From the NCBI GenBank assembly GCA_029817715.1, contig JARUPY010000154.1, positions 2,321,501 to 2,385,500 on the forward strand: a stretch of 64,000 nt of DNA, in the 5' to 3' direction. The position numbers and the translations under genes were made by a program. Under the pieces are notes generated by a model, which saw only the letters and a list, made by a program, of their open reading frames with translations, ran no database searches and was not told where the DNA came from. Shown here one piece after another: positions 46,245 through 58,300 of this stretch; within the stretch, counting starts at the first letter, position 1; the number at the start of each line of letters is the position of its first letter. This stretch comes from Melastoma dodecandrum (lineage: Eukaryota > Streptophyta > Magnoliopsida > Myrtales > Melastomataceae).

Positions 46245-47638
46245 CTATCCACCCCAAGCACTAGCATTACTGGACGGATTGTCTTTCTCGGATTCCTTCT
46301 TCGTAGGGCCTTCAATGTCCCAGTCATACAGTATTGAACCACCATAGAGCGTCAGAAACTTCGCTATGGTGAGATTTGTCTCGTTCATTACCTCCGCCAT
46401 TGCTCTCCTGTTGGAATCCATGGGAATGTGAGGTTCTGTCGGCTGTAGTTTCCTGATCGTTGTCATTCCAGCTCATGCCTTCTCTAGCCAACTCCTCGAC
46501 CTTCTGGGAAGCAAGGGCCATCACTCCTCTAAAGATTCCCCATGTCTTGTGCCCGATCTCCGTCGTCGTATTGGTCACAACGTTGACGGTCTCGCTAACC
46601 TTGTAGTCATATCCACCTTCTTTAACCTGAGGAGAAAATAATGAATCTCTGATGAGCTTGCGCTTATGGCATTATCATCATTCATCTCTTTTCCCATGGG
46701 AAGAGCTGAAAGCCCTTTCTGCTTTCACCTTCGCAGCGAGCTCTTTTGTCCCTGCCTCAACTATGCTGGCAGTAGTCTGAGCAGCTGATGCAGCAAACGA
46801 CGATAACTTGCCCAACCCCTGCAAGAAGAGAAAAACCCCGGTGAAACAGGAATGTAACATGACGTGATCCAGCATTACAAGAATTAACACGCAAACATGG
46901 ACAAAACTGAGACATAACGGCCCGGACATCCTCATCGAAACTGCCATCATTGTGGCTCGTCCTCGTTGGACCACCAGGAGGGCTTGATCCGATCTCGACG
47001 TACTTACCTCCCTGGGATGGGGGGATTCCTTGTGGACGTGACTCATTCTCTGCCATCTTCCTGGCGAAGAATCGCTCCTTGTCGGCAGCAGAAGCCTCCA
47101 CCTGCACCCGAGTATACACCCCATCCCCTCCTCCAACAAAACTACCCTCTGTCTCCTTCCTCCTCCCGTGAGAACTCCCGCCATCGTCATCCCAGCTACC
47201 CCAACTGCCCTCATCTCCGCCGCCTCCACCTCCCCCGATCACAACTGGAGGATCTTTCCAGGGCAGGCCACCTGCGAGCACCTGGATACGGTCCCGATAA
47301 ACACGAGCACCCTCGGAGTTGTACTTGGTGACGGTATCTGTCTCCTTGGCTATGCCATAACGAGCAAGGAAGGAGTTGAGGGAGTCATTGCCGCCGACCT
47401 CCATCTTGCGAACCTGGAGGTCATACCAGGAGTCCATGGTGACAGAACGGACGAAGGAGAGGTGGACGCCAAGGCCACGGTGCCTCCCGGAGCATTCGAG
47501 GCAAAGGAAGACGCCGTAGGAGATGGAGGCCCATTGAGGGTTGGTTTGGGAGCAGTCGACACAGAGGCGGTTGGAAGGGAGGGACTGGAGGTCGCGGAGA
47601 CTGCTCGACGCCGACGGCAGCTCCGACAAAGACGACAT
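46245..47638 (-). CDS. ARF GTPase-activating protein (AGD6/AGD7-like)
   Basis: Minus-strand exons are 47638-46907, 46818-46729 and 46626-46245. Start MSSLSELP is chosen because the ArfGAP domain follows at once. The ArfGAP zinc finger has Cys26, Cys29, Cys46 and Cys49 (C-x2-C-x16-C-x2-C) and the catalytic arginine Arg54 in GRHRGLGVH. The middle part contains YTRVQVEASAADKERFFARK and PPSQGGKYVEIGSSP. Exon 2 gives FAASAAQTTASIVEAGTKEL, and exon 3 gives VSETVNVVTNTTTEIGHKTW. This layout matches plant AGD6/AGD7, Golgi-associated regulators of ARF1 in vesicle transport. Two oddities are seen. The exon 1 donor reads CAG/TTTTG with no GT unless one G is missing. A one-base frame change near 46347 separates the exon 3 frame from its likely tail (YDWDIEGPTKKE to WGG). 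Either may be a consensus error or an early sign of decay. Confidence 0.88.
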
Positions 47639-48263
47639 TTGTGGGAGTTGGAGGGAGGAGAAGGGAGTCGATGTCTGGTCATGCGTTGGGGAAGTAAATG
47701 GAAAGCGTGAATGGGAGGCGGGGGAGGTGGTGGTGAATCCGCTGCTAAAAATGGCGGGCGTGTTGTATTTTAAGGGGGATTGATTGTGTGCTGTAAAGAT
47801 TTGTGACAATCTTTCTGCAAAATAAACTCTCGACTTTGATAGGTCGAATTTAACTTGTTAAGTTGGCATCAAGATTCGTATTAAGTTTAACATCAACTTA
47901 ATAAATAAAGCATGCCGTTCATATAAAAAGCACATCAATTGCTATTCGAAGTTAATCTACCATCAAAGTCAAAACCATAGTAATCCTGTTCTTAACCTAT
48001 GGAAACCTGAGTCGTTGAAATGTTGCAAAAGACCACATGATATGATCCACTCAGACCAGGAACAGATGGAGATGCCGGCTTCTGTTTTCTTGGTCTCGCT
48101 ACTTCTCTGTTGCGAGAATCCACCCAGTTCCACCTCTGCCTAACTTTTATATGACAGCACATCCTCAAGGGCAAGTCACAGGCAGACATCACTGCTCAAA
48201 TCTAGGACTCCCTAAACAGAAAGGTTCTTCCTTTGTATATCAGAAACTCATTGTTTGGATTAG
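47639..48263 (-). other. ArfGAP promoter region and PPR 3' flank
   Basis: No coding signal is found beyond the upstream in-frame extension of the ArfGAP frame (to 47809), which I regard as leader sequence. The interval separates two minus-strand genes. Confidence 0.5.
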
Positions 48264-49780
48264 TTATACACCCTGGGACCGCCAAGGCCCTCTTTCGGGT
48301 CTGCTGTCATCCAGTGCACCGCCCAGTGTGGCCAGCGCATCTTGAAACTTGCCTATCTTGAGGAAACCCTTGACCATCGAGACTTGCCTTTCTGTCATGT
48401 TCGCTTTCTCCATCACCAGGTCAATAAGCTCGATCAGTGTATCTTCCCTTGATAGAGCACATAGGCCTTCTGCCAGCAAATAGAACGATGAGAACTCGGG
48501 CAAGTGCCCCTCTTGCATCAGCTAAACCACGAAATCTACGGCCTCTTGAATAGGACCTCCCCCGTTACAAAGACCACGGAAAACTATCCTGTATGTTATG
48601 GCATCCGGTGCTTCACCTTTATCTACCATCTCTCTGAAAAGCCTCACAGCTTCTTTAGTCTTCTTTCGCTTGAACAATGCCTGGATGACCGGGTTGTAAG
48701 CTCGAGGAGCCAGTACCATACCCTTCATCTGAAGGGACCTCAGCAACCTTGTGGCGATCTCGACTCTCCCAGCTTTGCATAGTCCCCCGATCAATGTCCC
48801 ATACGTGATGATGTCAGGTTCACATCCGCTAGAAGTCATCGTCTGCACTATATCAGCCGCCTTCTTTATGTTCCCTTGTTTGCAGAAGTGAGTGAGCATA
48901 GAATTGTACGTGAACTTGTCGGGTTTTAGCCCCTCCATTATCATCTGATCCATAAGCTGGGCCGCATCCTCGACCCTTCCGTTCTTACATAGGCCGTCGA
49001 TGAGCGTATTATAAGTAATTGAACTTCTTGCTACCCCTTGCAATTCCATCTGATCGAAGACCTCCTCCGCGTCCTCAATCCTCTTGTTCTTGCAGAACCC
49101 ATTGATCAATGTGTTATATATCACCACATTACGAGCGCAACCACTCTTTTCCATTTCTCTGATGAGACTCACCGCTTTGTCCAGCTTCCCTCTTGAACAG
49201 AAATTGTCGATCAGCATGCCATATGTGAATTCATCCGGCCGGCAACCTTTGTTCTTCATATCTTCGAAAAGTTCCATCGCAATATCATGGTTTCGGGTCA
49301 TAGAAAGCCCCTGGATCAGAGAATTGAAAGTGCACACATCTGGCGAGATCCCCTTGCTCGTAAGGACACGGGCAAGAGCCATGGCCTCCTTCACTTGGTT
49401 CTCCTCACATATTGTGCTAATAAGTGTGTTATAAGTCACTGTGTCTGGAGTGCATTCCCTCGAGACCATCTGATCGACAATTTCCACAGCCTTGTCAACT
49501 TCCCCCATCTTACAGAGCCCCGAAATCAGCGAATTGTATGTAACCACATCGGGTTCAAAACCCTCCACGAGCATCACGTCCACGACCTCTAATGCCTGAT
49601 CAATATGCCCACTCCTGCACAAACCATTCACGATAGTATTGAACGTGCACTGGTCAGGATAAAATCCGTCACGAGACATCAACTGGACAAACTCAAGGGC
49701 TTCCTCAATCCTACCCTCCTTACAGAACCCATTAATCAGGATATTCACTGTCACGATGGTCGACTTGCATCCTGCACTCT
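48264..49780 (-). pseudogene. PPR protein gene (MEE40/At3g53700-like), truncated and with an in-frame stop
   Basis: On the minus strand 12 consecutive 35-residue P-class PPR units are visible, such as TYNTLIDGLCKNGRVEDAAQ, ending with FRGLCNGGGPIQEAVDFVV. An in-frame TAG (48524-48522) follows. The same frame then continues without change through LPEFSSFYLLAEGL, VSMVKGFLKIGKFQDALATL and GGALDDSRPERG, the expected C-terminal tail. The gene is cut at 49780 by the chromovirus LTR, and no N-terminal part appears to the right within the window. P-class PPR proteins bind organellar RNA sequence-specifically. The MEE40-like assignment rests on the C-terminal tail. The product, if made, would lack its targeting peptide and its tail. 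Confidence 0.88.
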
Positions 49781-50012
49781 TGATGGAGTAGCGTAGCGAA
49801 AATAGGATAAATCACAGAAGAATAGAGAGAAAACGAATAGATGAAGGGAACGATAGAAAATTCTAGGGTTTGTAGAAACCTCAAGAAATTCTTAAAAGTC
49901 GGATAATAGGGTAAAATAACAATTGTCCTCATTAGAAACCCTAAGGCCTTATTTATACTAAAAAAAGAAATATAACGCGATATTCCCAAAATATCCCTTA
50001 TTATTTAAAATC

Positions 50013-50044
<32 letters not shown>

Positions 50045-50057
50045 TGCTCCTGCATCA
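49781..50057 (-). repeat. 3' LTR of the chromovirus (277 bp)
   Basis: On the minus strand it begins TGATGCAGGAGC and ends CTCCATCA, so the ends TGATG and CATCA are inverted copies. A purine-rich CGAGGAGAT precedes it and serves as a polypurine tract candidate. The pol stop codon overlaps the first bases. It contains an (ATT)n microsatellite. The candidate target sequence in the PPR gene is ACTCT (49776-49780); its partner would lie outside the window. Confidence 0.75.
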
Positions 50058-50472
50058 ATCTCCTCGGGTTGGAAAAGTTCGCAACTCCGGCGCGAAAACT
50101 TCAACGACCTCCGCATAAATCTCAGGATCAATCTTCTTTAACTCTTCTTCTGCTATCCAGGTACTCTCCGTCGCTGGCTTTCCCAACCATTTCACCAAGA
50201 ATCTCCTATATTGATCCCCTCTCCTTGACTTAGCCTCCTTCACATCCAGAACATCTTCAATAACATCCTTTGTGGCCTTTGGAAGCTCTTTGATCTGCTC
50301 TTGGACAACATAACCCTCATCAGCTCCCACAAACTCATGCAAATCTGAGACATTAAAGACCGGACTGATCTGTAGCTCAGGAGGTAGTTCTATCACGTAA
50401 GCATTCGAACTTATCTTCTTCAACACCTTACAAGGTTCGAATTTCCTTGCTTTCAGCTTGTGGTAAGTCCCC
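50055..50472 (-). pseudogene. Chromovirus pol C-terminal end with chromodomain
   Basis: On the minus strand it contains VLKKISSNAYVIELPPELQI and PVFNVSDLHEF, the usual region after integrase. A chromodomain-like segment follows with EDVLDVKEAKSRRG, RRFLVKWLGKP and STWIAEEEL. Chromodomains direct integration to marked chromatin. The segment joins the integrase frame exactly once the inserted LTR (50473-52959) and one copy of its target duplication are disregarded. Confidence 0.85.
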
Positions 50473-52959
50473 TGTAATCCCTCAAATTATGGATTCCTTC
50501 ATTTAGCCACTTTTAATCACTTAGAATGAGTCTGTTTGTTTTATTTTAAAGCCCAAACCCATATATATGAACCTAGGCCTTATAAAATAGCATTAAAATG
50601 ACCAAAGCCCATTTTAAAATTTATTCTTTTAATAGATCAAATAAAATTACGAAATTATTTTTAATTATCCATAATTTCTTTTATTCCTTTCCCTGCTTGG
50701 ACATGCCTTATGTATCCTCATCACACAATCTTAGAAAAAAATCATAATCACATCCCCTCAATTCTTCAATCAGACGTCCATTCATCCAAGGGAAGGCAAC
50801 TGCAGATTTTTTGGGATAGATTGAAGGATCGTAATCTTCGCATTCTGTCAATTCCCTCCTCCCCATACTTCAATTATATAATACGCACAGACGCTCCCAT
50901 AAAAAATTAGACACACAGATATACTCCCACTCTCTCCCACTCTCAGAGATTCTCCAGACCCCTCAGAGATTCTCCAGCACTCCAGACGTTTGTTCCCCCT
51001 ACATCCGGCGACCCCAAGGTAGGTCTAGCCACATCGACGGAGAACCCTACGTCACCAACTCAAACCCAGTTTCCCTAGGAGATTTCGGCATCAACAATGG
51101 AGTGAGCCTCCATTACCAACACCAACCGGAAACATCGCCTTCATCAGCAAATGATCTTAACCTCCGGCTGTGATGTTCTTTTGACTTCGAATATACACGA
51201 TAACCCGGTCTCAACTCTCCGCGGTCGCACAAAAGCGTCGCGGAGAGATTCCTTTTGTTCTGATATTTTACTTACATATACAGGATGTAGGAACATGACT
51301 CCTTACCAGGATCTCCACCTTTGGCCATCCTTCCCCAGCGGCAACGTCATCAAAAACCGACGGACGACAACTTCTCTCTCACAGGAAGGGTAACGACCCC
51401 TCTATCACTTTTTTAATTAATATTTTTTTTATTATCTTTAATATTCTATTTAATTTTTATCTAAAATCTGAATAATGGACATTTTTTTTTTATTAAAAAA
51501 AAACGAATTATTTGTTTAACAAGAAAACGTGATTTTTATGATTTCGTTTGGTTATCACAATTTTAAAAAAATTAACAAAAGTTAATGATTTTCTTTTTAT
51601 CAAAAGGTTATAAATTAACGTGTTGTTTATTTTCTTTATTTTATTATTAAAATTCATTTAGTTTCATTTTTTTTATTATTTTTACTATAATAATCATCAG
51701 ATTCATTACCTAATTTTTTTTAAAATTTTATTTCACATTCTATATTATTATTTTCTTAAAAAAAATCGCCACGGATTTTCTTTTTTCTTTTTTTTTTTGT
51801 GTTTTAACAACTTTAGTATCATTTTAAATTGTCAAATTTCATAATCAAAATTAATTTTTTTATTTTAATCACATCGCACGTTTCTAACAATAATTATTTT
51901 TAATATATTTTTTAATTGTCAATTAAACCATTTTAATTATATAATCAATTAATTTATTTTAAAAAAAAAAGACAAAAACAAAAAAAGGGGCATAAGGACA
52001 ACATGTAACTTATGACGAATTAAATTATTACTATCATTCGAATTTTCTAATCACTTTCTTTGTTTGTTTTCAAATAACGAAAACTCCGAGGTAATCGACA
52101 AGGTGATCTCAAAGACTGCGTGAAGGGATTCGGTGGTGGAGACACATCACTAAAGAAGCCTCAACTGATGAATTCAATGCCAATACACCCCCCCAGTCGG
52201 GCCTCAGGTACATGAGGGAGGTTCGGGCCTCCCGTTTTTTTTTATTTCCACATGTAACGGATTGCGGGCCCAAGTGCATAGGCCCGCAATCACCGCCCTT
52301 CCCCGCCCCCTTTGATCTCAATAATTGTCTGTGCTTGTCCGCATGCCTTAGGCCCATAGGCTTATTGTCGCATGCTGTTTGTAAAACAAATAAACATAAG
52401 TTCGGGCCCAAAAAGCCTGAATCGGGTCCAACGCCCGTAAAACATTGACATGAGTCCGGAGTCATGCCCGGATCGGGTCCAACGCCCGTTAAACAAAAGC
52501 AAATCTTTTGGAGCAAACGCCACCTCCCTTTTCGCATGTTAGAATGTAAGAGTTAGTAACTAGGAATCTCCGAACCAACTGTTTTTTCCGACTTAAACAG
52601 CTTTTATAAATAAAGTCGGTGGCGACTCCGTACAGTTTACCGAGGATAAATAATAACTTTTTTCTTACGGAGCCATCATGGATGAGGGACTGGCGACACG
52701 AGCCGCTCCCGATTCCTCCCGAAAGTTCCTCCTTCGGATCATGCTCCGCCTTTCGCCCGCCGCCTCTTAGGAAAACAGAGACGGTCGGCGAGGGCCCGAG
52801 CAGGCCCAGTTAGGAACCTAGGGAGGGATCACCCAATTCCCTTCCGCAGCGTCCGACGCTCGAGTCGTGACGTCGACCGGTTGGGCCTTGGGGAGCGGGC
52901 CCGGATCCTCGGGTCGTCCGAACCGCCACGCGTGTGCTAGGCCGGAAGGCGCGCGTACA
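50473..52959 (-). mobile_element. Solo LTR A (2.49 kb), minus orientation, inside chromovirus pol
   Basis: The minus-strand start TGTACGCGCGCC is at 52959 and the end (…GGGATTACA) at 50473. It is flanked by TCCCC at 50468-50472 and 52960-52964. Its first 860 nt match the LTRs of elements 1 and 2. The rest is AT-rich and diverged. No second LTR or interior is present, so this is a solo LTR left by recombination. It carries diverged versions of the LTR hairpins (52260-52291, 52216-52233, 52588-52619). Confidence 0.88.
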
Positions 52960-53923
52960 TCCCCTTCGGAAATCTCTCTCTTTTCAAGTGCACCATGACC
53001 AGATCTCCAGTATTAAAAGCTTTCACTCGGCGATGCTCATTAGCTGTTGTAGCATAGGCCTCGTTACTTGCCTTCAAAGCACTTCGAACATCTTCGTGAA
53101 TTTGTCGCACATGCTCAGCAAAAGCTTCACCATCATCACTTACACGGATATCCTCAGGAAGTGGAACTAGGTCGACAACATGCTGGGGTCGCAATCCATA
53201 GGCAGCTTCAAAAGGAGTTTTCTTTATGCTTCTATTTACTGAGTTGTTGTAAGCAAACTCAGCTTGAGGAATCACAAAATCCCAACTCTTCACATTACTC
53301 CCAACAAGACATCTTAACAAGTTACCCAAACTCCTGTTCACAACCTCGGTCTGCCCATCTGTTTGAGGATGACAAGTGCTGGAATATTTTAACTCTGTGC
53401 CGAACTTCCTCCACAATGTCCTCCAAAAGTGACTCATAAATCTAACGTCACGATCAGAAACAATAGACGTCGGTATGCCATGCAATCTCACAACTTCTTT
53501 GAAAAATAAATCAGCAATGTGAGTTGCATCACTTGTCTTTGAGCAGGGTATAAAATGAACCATCTTCGAAAAACGGTCTACCACAACGAAAATTGAGTCA
53601 TATCCCTTCGCTGTCTTTGGTAGTCCTAAGACAAAATCCATACTTAGGTGAACCCACGGAGCTTCAGGAATGGGCAGCGGTGTATATAGTCCCGTGTTTT
53701 GCGATGTCCCCTTGCCAAGCTGACAAGCAACACATCTTTGAATAATATTGCCCACATCACGATACATCTTCGGCCAGAAATATCGTTCAGCCACCATTGC
53801 CATAGTCTTATCCCTGCCAAAGTGTCCTCCAAGCCCACTACCATGTAGCTCCCGAATGACTTGCTCATGCAAAGAACAATTGGGGATGCAAAGTTGGTTG
53901 CCCCTTGAACAAATAACCTTCAT
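52960..53923 (-). pseudogene. Chromovirus integrase region
   Basis: The zinc-binding part has [19 protein letters not shown] and CVACQLGKG (HHCC). The catalytic core has the acidic residues in MDFVLGLPK, VSDRDVRF and GQTEVVNRSL (D, D and E). It ends at RFPKG, where solo LTR A is inserted. Its first codons overlap the end of the RNase H frame in a different frame, showing an indel near 53900. Confidence 0.9.
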
Positions 53924-55349
53924 GCAACCTATAAGGTAACAACTCTCTATCCGAACCTCCCTGCAACTTTGTGACTATGGAACCGAAAAAGTCGTCAGTC
54001 TGATATTGGTTCTTGAGCTCCTCAAAACCAAGAGTCTGAGCACTCATGATTATTATAACAAAGGATCGGCGACTCAAGGCATCAGCTACCGTATTCAACT
54101 GTCCCGACTTATACTTCATGGTGAAATTAAATTCATTTAAGAATGAACTCCACTTGACATACTTCCCGCTCAATTTCTTCTGGGAGTTTAGATAACGTAA
54201 TGCCTGATGATCGGAGTATACAACGAACTCACGATAAGCCAAATAATGCTGCCGGTGTTGAATGGAACGTACTAAAGCATAAAACTCTAAATCATAAGTT
54301 GAATAGCGCTGTTTTGCATCAGATAGCTTCTCACTGAAGAACTCAACTGGCTTCCCGTCTTGAGTAAGGACAGCTCCTATACCTTTCTTAGATGCATCGC
54401 ACTCTAAAACAAAGAGTTTGTCAAAATCAGGCAATGCAAGAATCGGAGCGCTGCTCATCAAGGACTTCACATGTTCAAAAGCTTTGGCTGCTGATGATGT
54501 CCACTCAAAATTTTCCTTCTTCAAACATTCTATTAATGGGCTCATGACAGAACTAAAGTTCTTGATAAACCTCCTATAAAAAGATGCTAGCCCATGAAAA
54601 CTCCGAACTTCTTTAATAGACATAGGTGATGGCCACTCTATTATCGCACGCACCTTTTCCGGATCAGGAGCCAAACCTTTATCAGAAATAATGTACCCGA
54701 GAAAAAGGACTTCACGTTCCATAAACGAACACTTCTTTAAATTGATGTAAAGCTTCTCCTGAGAAAGAACATCCAGCACATGGCGCAAGTGAATCAAATG
54801 ATCTTCTTCTGTCTTGCTGTAAATCAGGATGTCATCAAAGTAAACGACGACAAATGTCTTCAAAAAAGGCTTGAGTACATCTGTCATGACACGCATAAAC
54901 GTGCTAGGTGCATTAGACAACCCGAAAGGCATCACCATCCACTCATAGAGTCCATCTGGTGTCTTGAATGCTGTTTTCCATTCATCACCAGCCCTTAACC
55001 TTATCTGATGATAGCCGCTTCTTAAATCAATTTTGGAAAATACCTTCGCGCCAACCAACTGATCAAGCATATCATCCAAACGTGGAATTGGAAAACGATA
55101 CTTGACGGTTATTTTGTTTATTGCACGACTATCCACGCACATCCTCCAAGAACCATCTTTCTTTGGCGTAAGTAAAGCTGGACATGCACATGGACTTTTA
55201 CTCTCGCGCACCAGCCCCTCCGATATGAGTTCCTCCACCTGTTTTTGCATTTCGGCTCGCTGTTTTGGGGGCATGCGATAGGCTGCCAAATTGGGTAAAG
55301 GTGCACCGGGAACCAGATCTATAACATGCTGAATATTTCTTAAAGGCGG
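53865..55349 (-). pseudogene. Chromovirus reverse transcriptase and RNase H
   Basis: The minus-strand frame contains [48 protein letters not shown] and the active-site YFDDILIYS. RNase H motifs ([26 protein letters not shown]) follow. The frame is cut at its 5' side by LTR B at 55349. At its 3' side it runs out of frame just before integrase. Residues encoded to the right of 55349 belong to the inserted LTR. Confidence 0.92.
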
Positions 55350-58300
55350 TGTGCGTCCCTCCCACTCGTTCCCGAATGAGAACAAGAAGGAGGACCGTAA
55401 TCCTTCGTGGCTCCGTAAAAATTCGTTTGTCGCTTAACCTAGGTAAGCTAGAAGAAACGGAGTAGCCACCGACTTTATTAAAAAATGGTATAAAGTCGGA
55501 CAAACCAAAGAGGGTTCGGGGATTCCTAACTACTCACTCTCTCACTCAAACATGCGAAGAAGGGGTTGCAATACTTTTAAAAGAGGTTTCTGATTAACGG
55601 GTGTTGGACCCAATCTGGGCTTTTAGGCCCAGACTCATGTCATTTGATTACGAGCTTAGGCTCGATTCGGGCGTTGGACCCGAACTCGTATGTGATGATC
55701 ACGTGCGCAATCACATACAATTATCTAGATCAAAGTATGCGGGGAAAGGCGGTGACCGTGGGCCTATACACCTGGACCCACGGTCCATTACAAGTGGAAA
55801 AATAGAAAGTCGGGAAGGCCCGCACCTTCCCTCATGTACCTTAAGTTTGACGGTTGGGGCCGCTTTAACGTCTTCAATCATCGCGGTTTTTACACACGCG
55901 GAGAAAAATCCACGCGGTCTGTTACACGCGTCTTCAAGGCTTCCTTTCCATACTTGTTGGAATTTCGAACTCGCACGAGTAGTGTTTATGAAAAAAATGG
56001 GAAAAAGAAGAAAGTGGGAGAATAGAAAAATGGAAAAAGGAAAGTGGGAAAATAGGAAAGTGGGAAAAGAAGAAAGTGGGAGAATAGAAAAATGGAAAAA
56101 GGAAAGTGGGTTAGAAAATTCTAATATGACATATGTAAACAAATTAGAATTTCTAAATAAGTCGGAATGAGACTTACATGGGGCGTCTTGAGCCCATTTG
56201 ACCGTGAATGCATCCCGAGCGTTACTCAGATCGATGCGGGTCGATTTTTACATGTGAAAAGAAGAAGAAGAGAAACATGCGTGGAGTAGCAAACAAAATC
56301 ATGTTTTTCATAAGCTAAGTAACAACCTTATTTTGAAACAACCATGTCATAGGAAAATTATTTCGAAAAAATCATTTTATAAATGTGAAACGTAAGCTTA
56401 TATGAGAACACGTACAAAAAATGAATGTATAAATGATCGAAATGCGAAATAGATGACACTCCCTAAGCTTCAATATAGCAAGAGTCAATCGAATGGACAA
56501 TTGGCAAGTAAAAACCAACACGAAAGAACGTTCAATCAAATATAAAGAAAACAAGCACACATGCGGCAGATTTGGATAACCACGAAGAATGAAGCGTAAC
56601 TTTCAGCTCTGAGCATGAAATCACGTGTTCTTATACTCAAAACGAAGCTACGGAAGATACGGATCTAATGCCACAGATTTCAGCTCAATCCGACATTTCA
56701 AACTCAAGATACAAGCGAAAGTACGTACCTCCGTTGAGCTGTCCTGTTTTGCAGCCGAGAGTGAACGTGCTCCATTTCGATCCAAGGTTGCTCGGTCGTA
56801 TCCAAAAATGTCCAGAATAGAAAGAGGACAAGATAAAGAAGAGAAGGACGACGACGTTACTTTCATGCAAGTAAAGCGAAATTAGTACAAAAAGAAAGGG
56901 TGAGATTGCTCACCATCGCGGGAATCTTGTTTCCCATGTCTCCATGATCTCTCTGAAAGTCGACTATGAATTGTCCAATCGTATTTAGAAAAATCTCGAA
57001 TAAATGACAAGAAGAAAAGTTAAAAGAAAGTTTGAATTTAAGGAAAGTCAATTCAAAACATTACGGATTGTGACACGCAAGTGAACATGTATATAAAATG
57101 AGCTAATAGGACAAGGAATGATGGACCATTTAATGAATTAGCAGCATGAGACTTACGCAAAATTAGATGAACCAATATTATTAACCAGAAGACACTACTA
57201 ATAGGCTCACACCAGCTTGAGCTACAGGTAGGATAGCAATTCAAAACGAAGGCAGGCAATCTAAAAAAAATCGAAACCGAAGTGACCAGGTTTATGAGCA
57301 GCACGAATATGAGATTGAGGTAAAAGGGATTTGCACGTTCACAAAGTACAATTAAACCAGAAGCTGAAATCAGAATTCTATTTGTAAATCATCAACGTAA
57401 ATGAACTAGTAGTAATGAAGCAGCGAACCATATACTAACAATGACATTAAAGCAGACAGCGCGTAATCGTTAGCAGGGAAACATATTTCGACAAAAATGA
57501 GAATTCTGGCATGTTGAAATAAGTCAACGATTTGAGCAAGGAGTTTGTCACGGGGATACCCTAACAAACAAACCAATTCCTGCACAAACTAATCTCAAGG
57601 TTGAAATACTAACTCAAAACAAAATAAGCAATACGACGAGAACGGGAATTAACAATGTGATTGAAGCAGAAACGAACAAACTGGCAAGTCATATCGGAAA
57701 CACCTATAAATCAACCACCAGATATATGAGAGACTTATGCAATGAAGTCAGCAATGAAAACTATGTTAGACCGATTAAGAAAAAACGTATAAAACAATTG
57801 ATGAGGTTAAAATTAAAACAAATGAATGGATAATCTCGTTAGCTAAACATATATATGTACTAATCGCTGGTTCAGCAACGGAAACTCGAAGTATTTTAAC
57901 AAATTGCAGCAAGTGGAAGATGAAGATACCGCAGGGAGCAAGCAAACAGAATATCTAGATTGAATTGGTTGCGAAGCTGAAATAATTCTTAGATGAGACA
58001 GAGTAAGCAGGCGGCATAATCAGATTAGCTGCAGCGATGACGTTTAACACTAATAGGCCATCCCTAACAAATTAGAATAAGCATGAGTGAATTAACAGCA
58101 CGAGTCCACAAACAAAACTCCAGCAAATCAGATGAAGAATCAAAACAGCGGCTCAGAATGCATTGCTGGCCACATTTAGCGAGTGTACATACGGCTTCCG
58201 TCCTCTGTTTTCAAGCAAGCACGGATAATCGAGAGAAAATGTCTCCAGCAGCAATATTATAGAAGTCAAGCGAGATTACCACACCATATGGATTAAAGGT

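Noticed and set aside
47639..47809. N-terminal extension of the ArfGAP frame
   Set aside because: The extension is low in complexity and precedes the usual start just before the zinc finger; plant relatives start close to the domain.
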